64,000 nt of DNA from Smallanthus sonchifolius (lineage: Eukaryota; Streptophyta; Magnoliopsida; Asterales; Asteraceae): the NCBI GenBank assembly GCA_023525975.1, contig JAKNSE010000038.1, positions 124,001-188,000 of the forward strand, read 5' to 3'. The first letter of the stretch is position 1. Every line of letters starts with the position of its first letter. Positions 10,928 through 22,800 of this stretch are shown here, one piece after another. The notes beneath the pieces were generated by a model. That model was given only the letters and a program-made list of their open reading frames with translations. It searched no databases and was not told the DNA's origin. The translations under genes and the position numbers were made by a program.

Positions 10928-12175
10928 AAGGCTGCTCAAACTGAAGCCTTGAAGAAAGAAAACTTGAAGTGTAGAAGAATTCTTGGTTAGGTGAAAGATC
11001 TTGGAGAAAACAAATTTGGAGTGAAGACTTGATTTGATTTAATATAGATTCCAAAAATGAGTGATGTGAAATTGTTATTTCTTGATGAAGTTCATAAATC
11101 AAGATATTATATTCATCGTGTTGCAACCAAGACGTGTCATGATTTACAAGTTGATTATTGGTGGCCTAGAATAGAATGTGATATTGTTAAATATGTTGAA
11201 AGGTAAACAACATGTTTGCAAGTGAAGGAAGAATATAAAAAGCCTTACGAAAATATCCAACCGCTTGAAATCCCTATATGGAAATGGAAACATATTTGGA
11301 TCTTATAGCGAAACTATCCAAGACGACGATTTGATGTGGTCTGGGTGATTGTTGATCAATTAAGAAATAGTTCCCACTTTTTGTCTATGTGAGAGACATA
11401 CTCCTTAAAGCTATTGGCAAACATGTATTTGAAAGAAGTGGTGTCATGACACGTAGTGCGAGTGTCGATTGTGTTTGATCGAGACAAATGATTTAACTCT
11501 CATTTTGGGGGATATTGTAGAAGTAATTGGGAAAAAAAGTTGTTGATTAGCATCGTGTATTACTTTCTAAATTATCATACAATAACAACTACCATTCAGC
11601 CATTCAGGTATGGGGATGCCTCTCTATGAAATGTTGTACGGTAGGAAATGTCGAACGTCGTTTAGTTGGGGTGAAGTCGGTTAACATGAACTTGGTAGTA
11701 AAGAGATTGTGAAAGCTACAATTAAAAAATTGACCAAATCTTAAGGTCGCTCAAGACCAGCAAACGTCTTATGCTGATAAAAGGAGGTGATTGATCAAAC
11801 TCAAGTTCAAGATCGTGTAATGTTCAAAATCTCTCTACTGGAAGTCTACCAAATTCAAAAACATGGCAAGTAAGTCCATAATTTATTGGCCCGCTCAAAA
11901 TAATAGCACAAGTTTGGAATTTGGAATACTCCTTAGAGTTGTCGGACGAGCCTAATGAAATACATAATACTTTCCATGTGTCTTATTTACGGAGGTGTTC
12001 AACGCATGTATCGTTGGATGGAATTGAGATTGACGATAAGTTGATTTACATGGCGGAGTGTATTACTATTCTATCATAAAGTCAAACATCTCTGAAAATA
12101 AAACTATCAACTAAATAAAGGTCCAATTAAAACACCGTAAAGGATCCGACACCATGTAGGAGTCAGGAAGATATA
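10928..12175 (+). pseudogene. Ty3/Gypsy pol remnant (H2C2 finger and integrase)
   Basis: The frame-shifted reading follows the order of a plant Ty3/Gypsy integrase: a linker near 10930, LDEVHKSRYYIH, the finger region ATKTCHDLQVDYWWP with TCLQVKEEYKKPY, QPLEIPIWKWKHIW, VIVDQLRNSSHFL, then GMPLYEMLYGRKCRTSFSWG, and the C-terminal HNTFHVSYLRRCSTHVSLD. Many stops and small deletions break it. Block 1 has a stop at 11681-11683 (after GEVG) and lacks 10 bp near 11741 that are present in copy 2 (49773-51030). Identity between the two blocks falls sharply inside this remnant. Confidence 0.8.
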
Positions 12176-13149
12176 TTATTGGTGTAATATATGTAATTAT
12201 TTATATTTCCATCTTATAATAATAAAATCTCATTTATGATGTTATGACATGTGTTTATTTTTTATTAAAATGTTACAAATTATCAAAGGGTTAGGTTACA
12301 CGTACCCCTCTAATCCTCTATTACTTGTCATACGTCTTCCCCCTCTTGAGAAAAATCATTTAACACTTATCATATCTCCTCATGATAAGATCATTATTTA
12401 AAAAAAATTTAAGGTTCAAAAACACTTTGTTTAAAAATTTAAAAAAAATGTATACTAAAAAAAACATTTTACAAAAAATTAGAAAAACACTTTGTGTAAA
12501 ATAAAATTTAAAAAATTATTTAAAAAATATAAAAACATATTTAAAAAAAAAAGAAATATGTTATAATAAATTAAAATAATTATTATGTAAATATAGATTT
12601 AATACATTAAGTTAAATGTATATAAATAAAAGGCTCGCAAGCCTGCTTGATGATGTAGAAGCATCCGATGTTTGTTTGGTTTTCCAACGATTATTGGACT
12701 TACAACAAATTCGTGAAGGTGGGTCTAGAGATTCGATGGAAGGGTCGGCCAAAGGAAAAAACCCGTGAGCTCGGTGGTGGTGGCAAAAGAAGGATTTGTA
12801 GTTTTCTTATTTTTATTTTTATTTGGAATTTAAATAATTGTTGGTGTAATTTTTTTTTCCTAAATTAACCAATGTTCTCATCTATAAGATGGGTTCTAGG
12901 GTTTGGATTTACGTACACTGTTTGAATTATTATTTCGTATTGAAATTTTCCAATCAAAGCGTTCGAAAATAATTCAACTAATAATGATAACGATTATTTC
13001 AAAAATAATCGTCGTACCCAACCGTATATGTTCGTCCTGATAGTTATTTCATAAATAATTGTAACACAAGGCTAATTCCGAGGTCCTCGTTTGCCAAAAT
13101 TGAAACCCTAGGGGTTGGAATTGCTAATTCCCAAAGTTGAAGGGTTGAA
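12176..13149. other. A-rich stretch, probably LTR of the Ty3/Gypsy element
   Basis: From 12370 to 12620 this is almost pure A/T with runs of A. Open frame 12668-12868 is unsupported. Nothing else identifiable. Compared with block 2 (51031-52020) it shows frequent substitutions and small indels, unlike the left part of the block. Confidence 0.35.
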
Positions 13150-13626
13150 AAATGAAAAATTGATATTATGGCTTGGTAGCGGACCTCTACCAAGACCCAT
13201 AACGGTACGCTACGTGGTGCCTAAAGAAGCAAACAGGAAATGACACGTGTATGCTGAGTAATGGCCAAAAGGTTTGACATGTGTCAAGCATGGGGGACAG
13301 CTATTCAAACCCATAGCGGTACGCTATAGACGCCTATTCCTAAAGGTCCGCTAGCAAGGTCCGTCTGGGCTAAATTTAATTGGGTGGCGGACCGCCACCG
13401 TATCCCTTAGCGGTCCGCTAGCCGCAATTTGTGGGACTACCACATGGCTGCTGACTCAGCAAGAGAATCTAACGTGTGTCAGCTTGGCGAACCGCCAAGC
13501 CATTCCATAACGGTCCGCCAGCCACGATTCGAGTAACGGTCCAATCAGGACAAGACGCGTAGGGCTTACGTCAGCCTTGGGCGGTAGCGGACCGCTACCA
13601 CCCTAGCTGACGGTCCGCTACGGGTC
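13150..13626. repeat. Cluster of AGCGGACCGCT-type palindromes
   Basis: About ten imperfect copies of the palindromic core GCGGTCCGC or GCGGACCGC, most embedded in TAGCGGACCGCTA-like context, for example near 13383, 13411, 13591 and 13610. They sit directly upstream of a TATAAATA, which suggests the U3 part of a retrotransposon LTR. In block 2 the corresponding region is shorter and has the 23-bp unit GCGGTCCGCTATTCAAACC plus CCAT in tandem (52128-52170). Confidence 0.65.
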
Positions 13627-13638
13627 TGGTCCAGCAAC

Positions 13639-13646
13639 TATAAATA
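13639..13646 (+). promoter_or_regulatory. TATA box of a probable LTR
   Basis: TATAAATA 13639-13646 follows the GC-rich palindrome cluster and is followed by a C/T-rich leader-like sequence, as in a plant LTR U3/R boundary. Inference only. Confidence 0.4.
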
Positions 13647-13650
13647 GCTT

Positions 13651-14734
13651 CATTCGGCTAGCCATTTTCAAACATCTAAACCACATTCACTCTCCCTAAT
13701 TATCGGAGTACGACCAATCCTCAGTATTCGTACCACTTTCCCCGGTAATCGCTGACTTTCGCTTATTCCCACACTCCCGCTCAAAGACGTTATTCCGGCT
13801 AAGAAAGGAAGCTAAGATTAACACTAAGAAATCAGAGCTACCATCTGAGATAAGAATCAAGCCATAAGGGCTATTACATGAAACATTCAGGCCATAAGTA
13901 TACGTAAAACTTGATCAAGGGATACGCGTTTTATGGGTGAAATTCCCATATCGGGGCTTGTATTTGTGTGTAACTTGACGTAAGACGGGGTTCTCTTTAT
14001 GAAGCCGCGCAGTAAGTCAGTCCGGTAACGCCAGCAATCTTATTACAGAATCTACTAGTGTATACCGTGGTGTGTACACTCGTATGAAATAGGTCTGCTG
14101 AATGGTAAGTTGTGTCAGATTATGGTTAAATGTTTTGATATTGTATTTGCCAAGTAAATTTGTGTCACGATGAACATGTTCACCAGCGTTCGCGCTGACG
14201 TTTTGATTTACTAAAATGTTTTCAGGTAATAAGTAATTATCTGTAAGGCTTGTCCTACTGGATAGTCTTGGGGATAAATGTAAATAAAGATTTTGACAGG
14301 GTTATGTGCTGAAGGATGTCAACTCCCTAAGTATAGGAGATAACTCTATAGGAATAAAACAAGAGGAGATGTCTAAGGATGATGATTTCTTAGACATGTG
14401 ATACTCCCTTATGATAGGTGCCGGAGGGTAAAATCCCTAGATACCTAAATTGACAAAGCTTGGTATTGGAAGGATTAACTCCCTATGTACATGTCGACTA
14501 CCTTGTGCCTTTATAGAACTCCCTGCTATGCCGACTACCTTGTGGCTCTATAGAACTCCTTGCTGATGCAGGAGACAATGTAAATGGTCATAGACCATGA
14601 TTTTGTAAACAAAGGGTTGTTTAAGTCCCTATGAAATGAAAATGAATTATTTATCCCCGGATTTAGAAAATATACAATATCAACCCTCGGGTAGTTTATA
14701 ACAAGATCAATCCAAAAGTATTTTCTGCATGAAT
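13651..14734. other. Block-1-only sequence, probably LTR/leader
   Basis: No coding signal. Contains a diffuse repeat around CTCCCTATG/TAGAACTCC between 14320 and 14560. Two near-identical 30-bp phrases (ATGCCGACTACCTTGTG and TGTCGACTACCTTGTGCC with TATAGAACTCC) lie about 36 bp apart near 14492-14562. The whole interval is absent from block 2. Confidence 0.35.
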
Positions 14735-15690
14735 GCATGGTGGAATGGAATGGGTCATTGCAATGGAATAAAAAAACATGTTTGGTAATCACCTAGAATG
14801 GAATAGACCATTACATAAGGAATGTGATTCTTTTCTTTCTAATGATTTTCATTACTTGGGGTAGGGGTGCTTTTTTTCATTCCATCAAGGAATGGAATGA
14901 TTTTGTTTAATTAATGATCTGAACCATGACTCGAACCATGGCCCGACCCATGACCCGGACCCATGACCCGTCCCATTACCTGACCCATGACTCGAACCAT
15001 TGCCCAAACCATGACCCGACCCATGCGCTGAACCATGACCTGAAGTCCTAAACCATGATTCGACCTATGCCCTAACCCATGACCCGAACCATGACACGTC
15101 CCATGGTCAAGCTCATGACCCGGCCCATGACACGACCCATCACCCGACTCATGACCCGACCCATAACCCGAACCATGACCCGACCCATGACCTGAACCAT
15201 GACCCGAACCATGCCCGGACCCATGACACGAACCATGACCCATCCCATGACCCAAACCATTCCCCGACCCATGCCCCGAACCATGCCCCGTCCCATGACC
15301 CGATCCATGCCCTGACACATGACCCGAACCATGACAAGTCCCATGACCCAAACCATGGCCCGACTCAAGGCCCATCCCATGACACGACCCATGACCCGAC
15401 CCATAATATAAATTTATTAGTTAAATTTTTTTCATTTTTTTATAAAATATTTTTTTAATAAAATATTTTATTTTTTTATAAAATATTTTCTTGTCTCACA
15501 AACAAAATAAAGTAATGATTTATTTTATCCTCATAGAATGGTTAAAGTAATGAGTTTTACCAGACTTATAAAATATTTTTTTAATAAATCTATTCTTTTC
15601 ACTTGTCTATTCTATTCACTCATCCATTTCATTACCTCGTTCATTCCATTACCTCATACCAAACAGACCTTTGGGGTTGTGTATCTACCA
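14735..15690. mobile_element. Possible MITE-like insertion containing a minisatellite
   Basis: The ends are related as imperfect inverted repeats: GTTTGGTAATCACCTAGAATGG near 14780 against the complement of CCATTACCTCATACCAAAC near 15647-15665, and CATTCC/GGAATG motifs occur at both sides. Element edges and a target duplication could not be fixed. The body is dominated by the 12-bp minisatellite at 14921-15405 and flanking AT-rich sequence. Confidence 0.35.
14921..15405. repeat. 12-bp minisatellite (CCATGACCCGAC)
   Basis: About 40 imperfect tandem copies of CCATGACCCGAC. Because the period is divisible by three and few variants make stops, long minus-strand frames rich in Gly-His-Gly-Ser, and others in Met-Gly-Arg-Val, open in more than one register. 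They are by-products of the repeat. Absent from block 2. Confidence 0.9.
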
Positions 15691-16856
15691 ATTAGGGTAC
15701 TTAGGGTTGGATTAAATAAAAATAAAATTGTATCACTCATTGGTTGAAGACATTAGGATACAGGATATTTTATCTATTTTCCTGAATATGTATGTATAGG
15801 CAGTGGCAAAAGGACTTGTTTAAGCTGCTAAAAGAGAAACATACTTTTTTGTCGGAGAAAGTTACTCAGGTTGCCGGAGACATCACCTGTGAGAATTTGG
15901 GAGTCCAAGACTTGAGTTTGAAAGCAGAAATGCAGAAATTTAGGAGTACAAGACTCAAGTTATTTTATAAAATTTTGTTTAATCAGTTATGAGTTATCGG
16001 CCATTGGGTGCAGAAGTGCTAAGTTGATAGCCAACCTGCATTGAGATTTATCAAACCATTCTCTCGTGTTAAAATGGTTATATGAATCTGTATTGACTAT
16101 TGAGATCCCCATCTGCAAATTCACAGAAGTGAAACCTGTATTGACTATTGAGATTAGTGCTTTCAGGTTATGCAAATTTGGAATATAATCTCACTTGTGC
16201 GATTTGTTTGGTACGTTTACAAATTACAATTTCCAGGTTATGAAATTTTAGTTTCTTTAATTGCAACTTCATTTTTTTTGTAGGCTTGTAGCAGACTGCA
16301 CTCTTGAAATTGGTTTAAAGATTTGATTTACAATCAGGTAATAATTTATCATTATCGTGTAATAATTTATCGATCTAATTTTTTAACTTGATTTCTAATT
16401 TGCTCATTTGATTTGATTAATTGATTTGCTTATTGACCCATTTGATTTCATTAGCTCATTTAGATTTAACTTTGATTTGCTCGTTTATATTTAAGTGTGA
16501 TTTGCTCATTTAGATTTAAGTGTTATTGTGTTAAACTTTTTAGTTTGTTGCGGGTCCCAAGCTCGGATAAAGGAGGTAGGTTTTATAACATGACTTTTTG
16601 ATAAAGGGTCTAAAATTGTTGGTTCGCTTGGGGCCACCAAATACGTTGAGGCGCCCCTGTATCCACACCCGACATAAAAAGGACCATCCTACCACGTATT
16701 ACAAGAAAGAGTATTATTGATGTGGCTCGTGATCAAGGATACTTTGGTCGGGTGTGAATACATAAAAGGTACTTGATACTTTGGTCTTATACTTTTATTT
16801 TTCTAAATGCGTTTCTATGAATTGAGAAATGAGTTTTCGGTTGCACATATGCTTCT
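15691..16856. other. Spacer before the 726-bp array
   Basis: No gene recognised. A 19-bp phrase CTGTATTGACTATTGAGAT occurs twice (about 16090 and 16136). From 16380 to 16545 there is a degenerate repeat of GATTTGCTCATTTAGATTTA (about 25 bp unit); block 2 has one extra unit. Sequence 16136-16645 is shared with block 2; 16650-16856 is found only here, and the array starts immediately after. Confidence 0.45.
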
Positions 16857-19800
16857 AGAAACCCACCCTCCTATCTTAGGGTGTGTTTTGAAAGTGGTTT
16901 TGTGATGTTGAAATTTAAGATATAGATTTGAATTTTTAATAATTAGATAAGGCGATGCCTGAGGGTCACACAAATTCTGTTCTTTAAGCAAGTAATAGAT
17001 AAAATGACTAAAAATGACATTTTAGTGAATAAAATATATAAAAGGTTTTGTAAAATTGAAATAAAACTAAAAGTCGATCAAATTATGTTATAAAATAAGG
17101 GCTAAAAAGGTAAATTTGGATGATCAATTTTGTTGCAGCTTGTGATTACAAAATTGATTGATTGGCTCATGTGTGTTATGTGACAGAGTGACGTACGGGA
17201 GTAACGGTGTAGTACTCGTGTCATAACAACTTTATTCTGGGCTGACAAGGCTACATATGGGGCTCGCGGATGACAAAATGGGGTGGATTGTTGAACTCAT
17301 ATAGCTTTTGTTTTTTCTTCGTTTATCGTTTGTAGTTTGATTCTGCATGTAGTATTAAGCTGACTCAATAACAATTTTCTTAATAAAAGCAAGACTGTTT
17401 TATCTTCAATGCGTTAGCTCATAATCTGACATGTTTTATCTAGACCTGATTAAGGTAGAACATAACCTAACATTCATATTATGGGGTGAAACTAAAACCT
17501 GTAAGGTTGACTAAAACCATGGGTTAATTTCATCATACATTTGCGATAAATGAAAACTGCTAACATTAACGAAAAAACATGAAGAAACCCACCCTCCTAT
17601 CTTAGGGTGTGTTTTGAAAGTGGTTTTGTGATGTTGAAATTTAAGATATAGATTTGAATTTTTAATAATTAGATAAGGCGATGCCTGAGGGTCACACAAA
17701 TTCTGTTCTTTAAGCAAGTAATAGATAAAATGACTAAAAATGACATTTTAGTGAATAAAATATATAAAAGGCTTTGTAAAATTGAAATAAAACTAAAAGT
17801 CGATCAAATTATGTTATAAAATAAGGGCTAAAAAGGTAAATTTGGATGATCAATTTTGTTGCAGCTTGTGATTACAAAATTGATTGATTGGCTCATGTGT
17901 GTTATGTGACAGAGTGACGTACGGGAGTAACGGTGTAGTACTCGTGTCACAACAACTTTATTCTGGGCTGACAAGGCTACATATGGGGCTCGCGGATGAC
18001 AAAATGGGGTGGATTGTTGAACTCATATAGCTTTTGTTTTTTCTTCGTTTATCGTTTGTAGTTTGATTCTGCATGTAGTATTAAGCTGACTCAATAACAA
18101 TTTTCTTAATAAAAGCAAGACTGTTTTATCTTCAATGCGTTAGCTCATAATCTGACATGTTTTATCTAGACCTGATTAAGGTAGAACATAACCTAACATT
18201 CATATTATGGGTTGAAACTAAAACCTGTAAGGTTGACTAAAACCATGGGTTAATTTCATCATACATTTGCGATAAATGAAAACTGCTAACATTAACGAAA
18301 AAACATGAAGAAACCCACCCTCCTATCTTAGGGTGTGTTTTGAAAGTGGTTTTGTGATGTTGAAATTTAAGATATAGATTTGAATTTTTAATAATTAGAT
18401 AAGGCGATGCCTGAGGGTCACACAAATTCTGTTCTTTAAGCAAGTAATAGATAAAATGACTAAAAATGACATTTTAGTGAATAAAATATATAAAAGGCTT
18501 TGTAAAATTGAAATAAAACTAAAAGTCGATCAAATTATGTTATAAAATAAGGGCTAAAAAGGTAAATTTGGATGATCAATTTTGTTGCAGCTTGTGATTA
18601 CAAAATTGATTGATTGGCTCATGTGTGTTATGTGACAGAGTGACGTACGGGAGTAACGGTGTAGTACTCGTGTCACAACAACTTTATTCTGGGCTGACAA
18701 GGCTACATATGGGGCTCGCGGATGACAAAATGGGGTGGATTGTTGAACTCATATAGCTTTTGTTTTTTCTTCGTTTATCGTTTGTAGTTTGATTCTGCAT
18801 GTAATATTAAGCTGACTCAATAACAATTTTCTTAATAAAAGCAAGACTGTTTTATCTTCAATGCGTTAGCTCATAATCTGACATGTTTTATCTAGACCTG
18901 ATTAAGGTAGAACATAACCTAACATTCATATTATGGGTTGAAACTAAAACCTGTAAGGTTGACTAAAACCATGGGTTAATTTCATCATACATTTGCGATA
19001 AATGAAAACTGCTAACATTAACGAAAAAACATGAAGAAACCCACCCTCCTATCTTAGGGTGTGTTTTGAAAGTGGTTTTGTGATGTTGAAATTTAAGATA
19101 TAGATTTGAATTTTTAATAATTAGATAAGGCGATGCCTGAGGGTCACACAAATTCTGTTCTTTAAGCAAGTAATAGATAAAATGACTAAAAATGACATTT
19201 TAGTGAATAAAATATATAAAAGGCTTTGTAAAATTGAAATAAAACTAAAAGTCGATCAAATTATGTTATAAAATAAGGGCTAAAAAGGTAAATTTGGATG
19301 ATCAATTTTGTTGCAGCTTGTGATTACAAAATTGATTGATTGGCTCATGTGTGTTATGTGACAGAGTGACGTACGGGAGTAACGGTGTAGTACTCGTGTC
19401 ACAACAACTTTATTCTGGGCTGACAAGGCTACATATGGGGCTCGCGGATGACAAAATGGGGTGGATTGTTGAACTCATATAGCTTTTGTTTTTTCTTCGT
19501 TTATCGTTTGTAGTTTGATTCTGCATGTAGTATTAAGCTGACTCAATAACAATTTTCTTAATAAAAGCAAGACTGTTTTATCTTCAATGCGTTAGCTCAT
19601 AATCTGACATGTTTTATCTAGACCTGATTAAGGTAGAACATAACCTAACATTCATATTATGGGTTGAAACTAAAACCTGTAAGGTTGACTAAAACCATGG
19701 GTTAATTTCATCATACATTTGCGATAAATGAAAACTGCTAACATTAACGAAAAAACATGAAGAAACCCACCCTCCTATCTTAGGGTGTGTTTTGAAAGTG

Positions 19801-22800
19801 GTTTTGTGCTGTTGAAATTTAAGATATAGATTTGAATTTTTAATAATTAGATAAGGCGATGCCTGAGGGTCACACAAATTCTGTTCTTTAAGCAAGTAAT
19901 AGATAAAATGACTAAAAATGACATTTTAGTGAATAAAATATATAAAAGGCTTTGTAAAATTGAAATAAAACTAAAAGTCGATCAAATTATGTTATAAAAT
20001 AAGGGCTAAAAAGGTAAATTTGGATGATCAATTTTGTTGCAGCTTGTGATTACAAAATTGATTGATTGGCTCATGTGTGTTATGTGACAGAGTGACGTAC
20101 GGGAGTAACGGTGTAGTACTCGTGTCACAACAACTTTATTCTGGGCTGACAAGGCTACATATGGGGCTCGCGGATGACAAAATGGGGTGGATTGTTGAAC
20201 TCATATAGCTTTTGTTTTTTCTTCGTTTATCGTTTGTAGTTTGATTCTGCATGTAGTATTAAGCTGACTCAATAACAATTTTCTTAATAAAAGCAAGACT
20301 GTTTTATCTTCAATGCGTTAGCTCATAATCTGACATGTTTTATCTAGACCTGATTAAGGTAGAACATAACCTAACATTCATATTATGGGTTGAAACTAAA
20401 ACCTATAAGGTTGACAAAAACCATGGGTTAATTTCATCATACATTTGCGATAAATGAAAACTGCTAACATTAACGAAAAAACATGAAGAAACCCACCCTC
20501 CTATCTTAGGGTGTGTTTTGAAAGTGGTTTTGTGATGTTGAAATTTAAGATATAGATTTGAATTTTTAATAATTAGATAAGGCGATGCCTGAGGGTCACA
20601 CAAATTCTGTTCTTTAAGCAAGTAATAGATAAAATGACTAAAAATGACATTTTAGTGAATAAAATATATAAAAGGCTTTGTAAAATTGAAATAAAACTAA
20701 AAGTCGATCAAATTATGTTATAAAATAAGGGCTAAAAAGGTAAATTTGGATGATCAATTTTGTTGCAGCTTGTGATTACAAAATTGATTGATTGGCTCAT
20801 GTGTGTTATGTGACAGAGTGACGTACGGGAGTAACGGTGTAGTACTCGTGTCACAACAACTTTATTCTGGGCTGACAAGGCTACATATGGGGCTCGCGGA
20901 TGACAAAATGGGGTGGATTGTTGAACTCATATAGCTTTTGTTTTTTCTTCGTTTATCGTTTTTAGTTTGATTCTGCATGTAGTATTAAGCTGACTCAATA
21001 ACAATTTTCTTAATAAAAGCAAGACTGTTTTATCTTCAATGCGTTAGCTCATAATCTGACATGTTTTATCTAGACCTGATTAAGGTAGAACATAACCTAA
21101 CATTCATATTATGGGTTGAAACTAAAACCTGTAAGGTTGACTAAAACCATGGGTTAATTTCATCATACATTTGCGATAAATGAAAACTGCTAACATTAAC
21201 GAAAAAACATGAAGAAACCCACCCTCCTATCTTAGGGTGTGTTTTGAAAGTGGTTTTGTGATGTTGAAATTTAAGATATAGATTTGAATTTTTAATAATT
21301 AGATAAGGCGATGCCTGAGGGTCACACAAATTCTGTTCTTTAAGCAAGTAATAGATAAAATGACTAAAAATGACATTTTAGTGAATAAAATATATAAAAG
21401 GCTTTGTAAAATTGAAATAAAACTAAAAGTCGATCAAATTATGTTATAAAATAAGGGCTAAAAAGGTAAATTTGGATGATCAATTTTGTTGCAGCTTGTG
21501 ATTACAAAATTGATTGATTGGCTCATGTGTGTTATGTGACAGAGTGACGTACGGGAGTAACGGTGTAGTACTCGTGTCACAACAACTTTATTCTGGGCTG
21601 ACAAGGCTACATATGGGGCTCGCGGATGACAAAATGGGGTGGATTGTTGAACTCATATAGCTTTTGTTTTTTCTTCGTTTATCGTTTGTAGTTTGATTCT
21701 GCATGTAGTATTAAGCTGACTCAATAACAATTTTCTTAATAAAAGCAAGACTGTTTTATCTTCAATGCGTTAGCTCATAATCTGACATGTTTTATCTAGA
21801 CCTGATTAAGGTAGAACATAACCTAACATTCATATTATGGGTTGAAACTAAAACCTGTAAGGTTGACTAAAACCATGGGTTAATTTCATCATACATTTGC
21901 GATAAATGAAAACTGCTAACATTAACGAAAAAACATGAAGAAACCCACCCTCCTATCTTAGGGTGTGTTTTGAAAGTGGTTTTGTGATGTTGAAATTTAA
22001 GATATAGATTTGAATTTTTAATAATTAGATAAGGCGATGCCTGAGGGTCACACAAATTCTGTTCTTTAAGCAAGTAATAGATAAAATGACTAAAAATGAC
22101 ATTTTAGTGAATAAAATATATAAAAGGCTTTGTAAAATTGAAATAAAACTAAAAGTCGATCAAATTATGTTATAAAATAAGGGCTAAAAAGGTAAATTTG
22201 GATGATCAATTTTGTTGCAGCTTGTGATTACAAAATTGATTGATTGGCTCATGTGTGTTATGTGACAGAGTGACGTACGGGAGTAACGGTGTAGTACTCG
22301 TGTCACAACAACTTTATTCTGGGCTGACAAGGCTACATATGGGGCTCGCGGATGACAAAATGGGGTGGATTGTTGAACTCATATAGCTTTTGTTTTTTCT
22401 TCGTTTATCGTTTGTAGTTTGATTCTGCATGTAGTATTAAGCTGACTCAATAACAATTTTCTTAATAAAAGCAAGACTGTTTTATCTTCAATGCGTTAGC
22501 TCATAATCTGACATGTTTTATCTAGACCTGATTAAGGTAGAACATAACCTAACATTCATATTATGGGTTGAAACTAAAACCTGTAAGGTTGACTAAAACC
22601 ATGGGTTAATTTCATCATACATTTGCGATAAATGAAAACTGCTAACATTAACGAAAAAACATGAAGAAACCCACCCTCCTATCTTAGGGTGTGTTTTGAA
22701 AGTGGTTTTGTGATGTTGAAATTTAAGATATAGATTTGAATTTTTAATAATTAGATAAGGCGATGCCTGAGGGTCACACAAATTCTGTTCTTTAAGCAAG

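Noticed and set aside
12668..12868. 66-codon plus-strand frame
   Set aside because: Low-complexity and not open in block 2, where indels change it; no family resemblance.
14911..15404. Gly-His-Gly-Ser protein gene
   Set aside because: The frame follows from a 12-bp tandem repeat and several registers are open at once; no start context, signal peptide or flanking exon supports it. Kept only as a low-interest finding.
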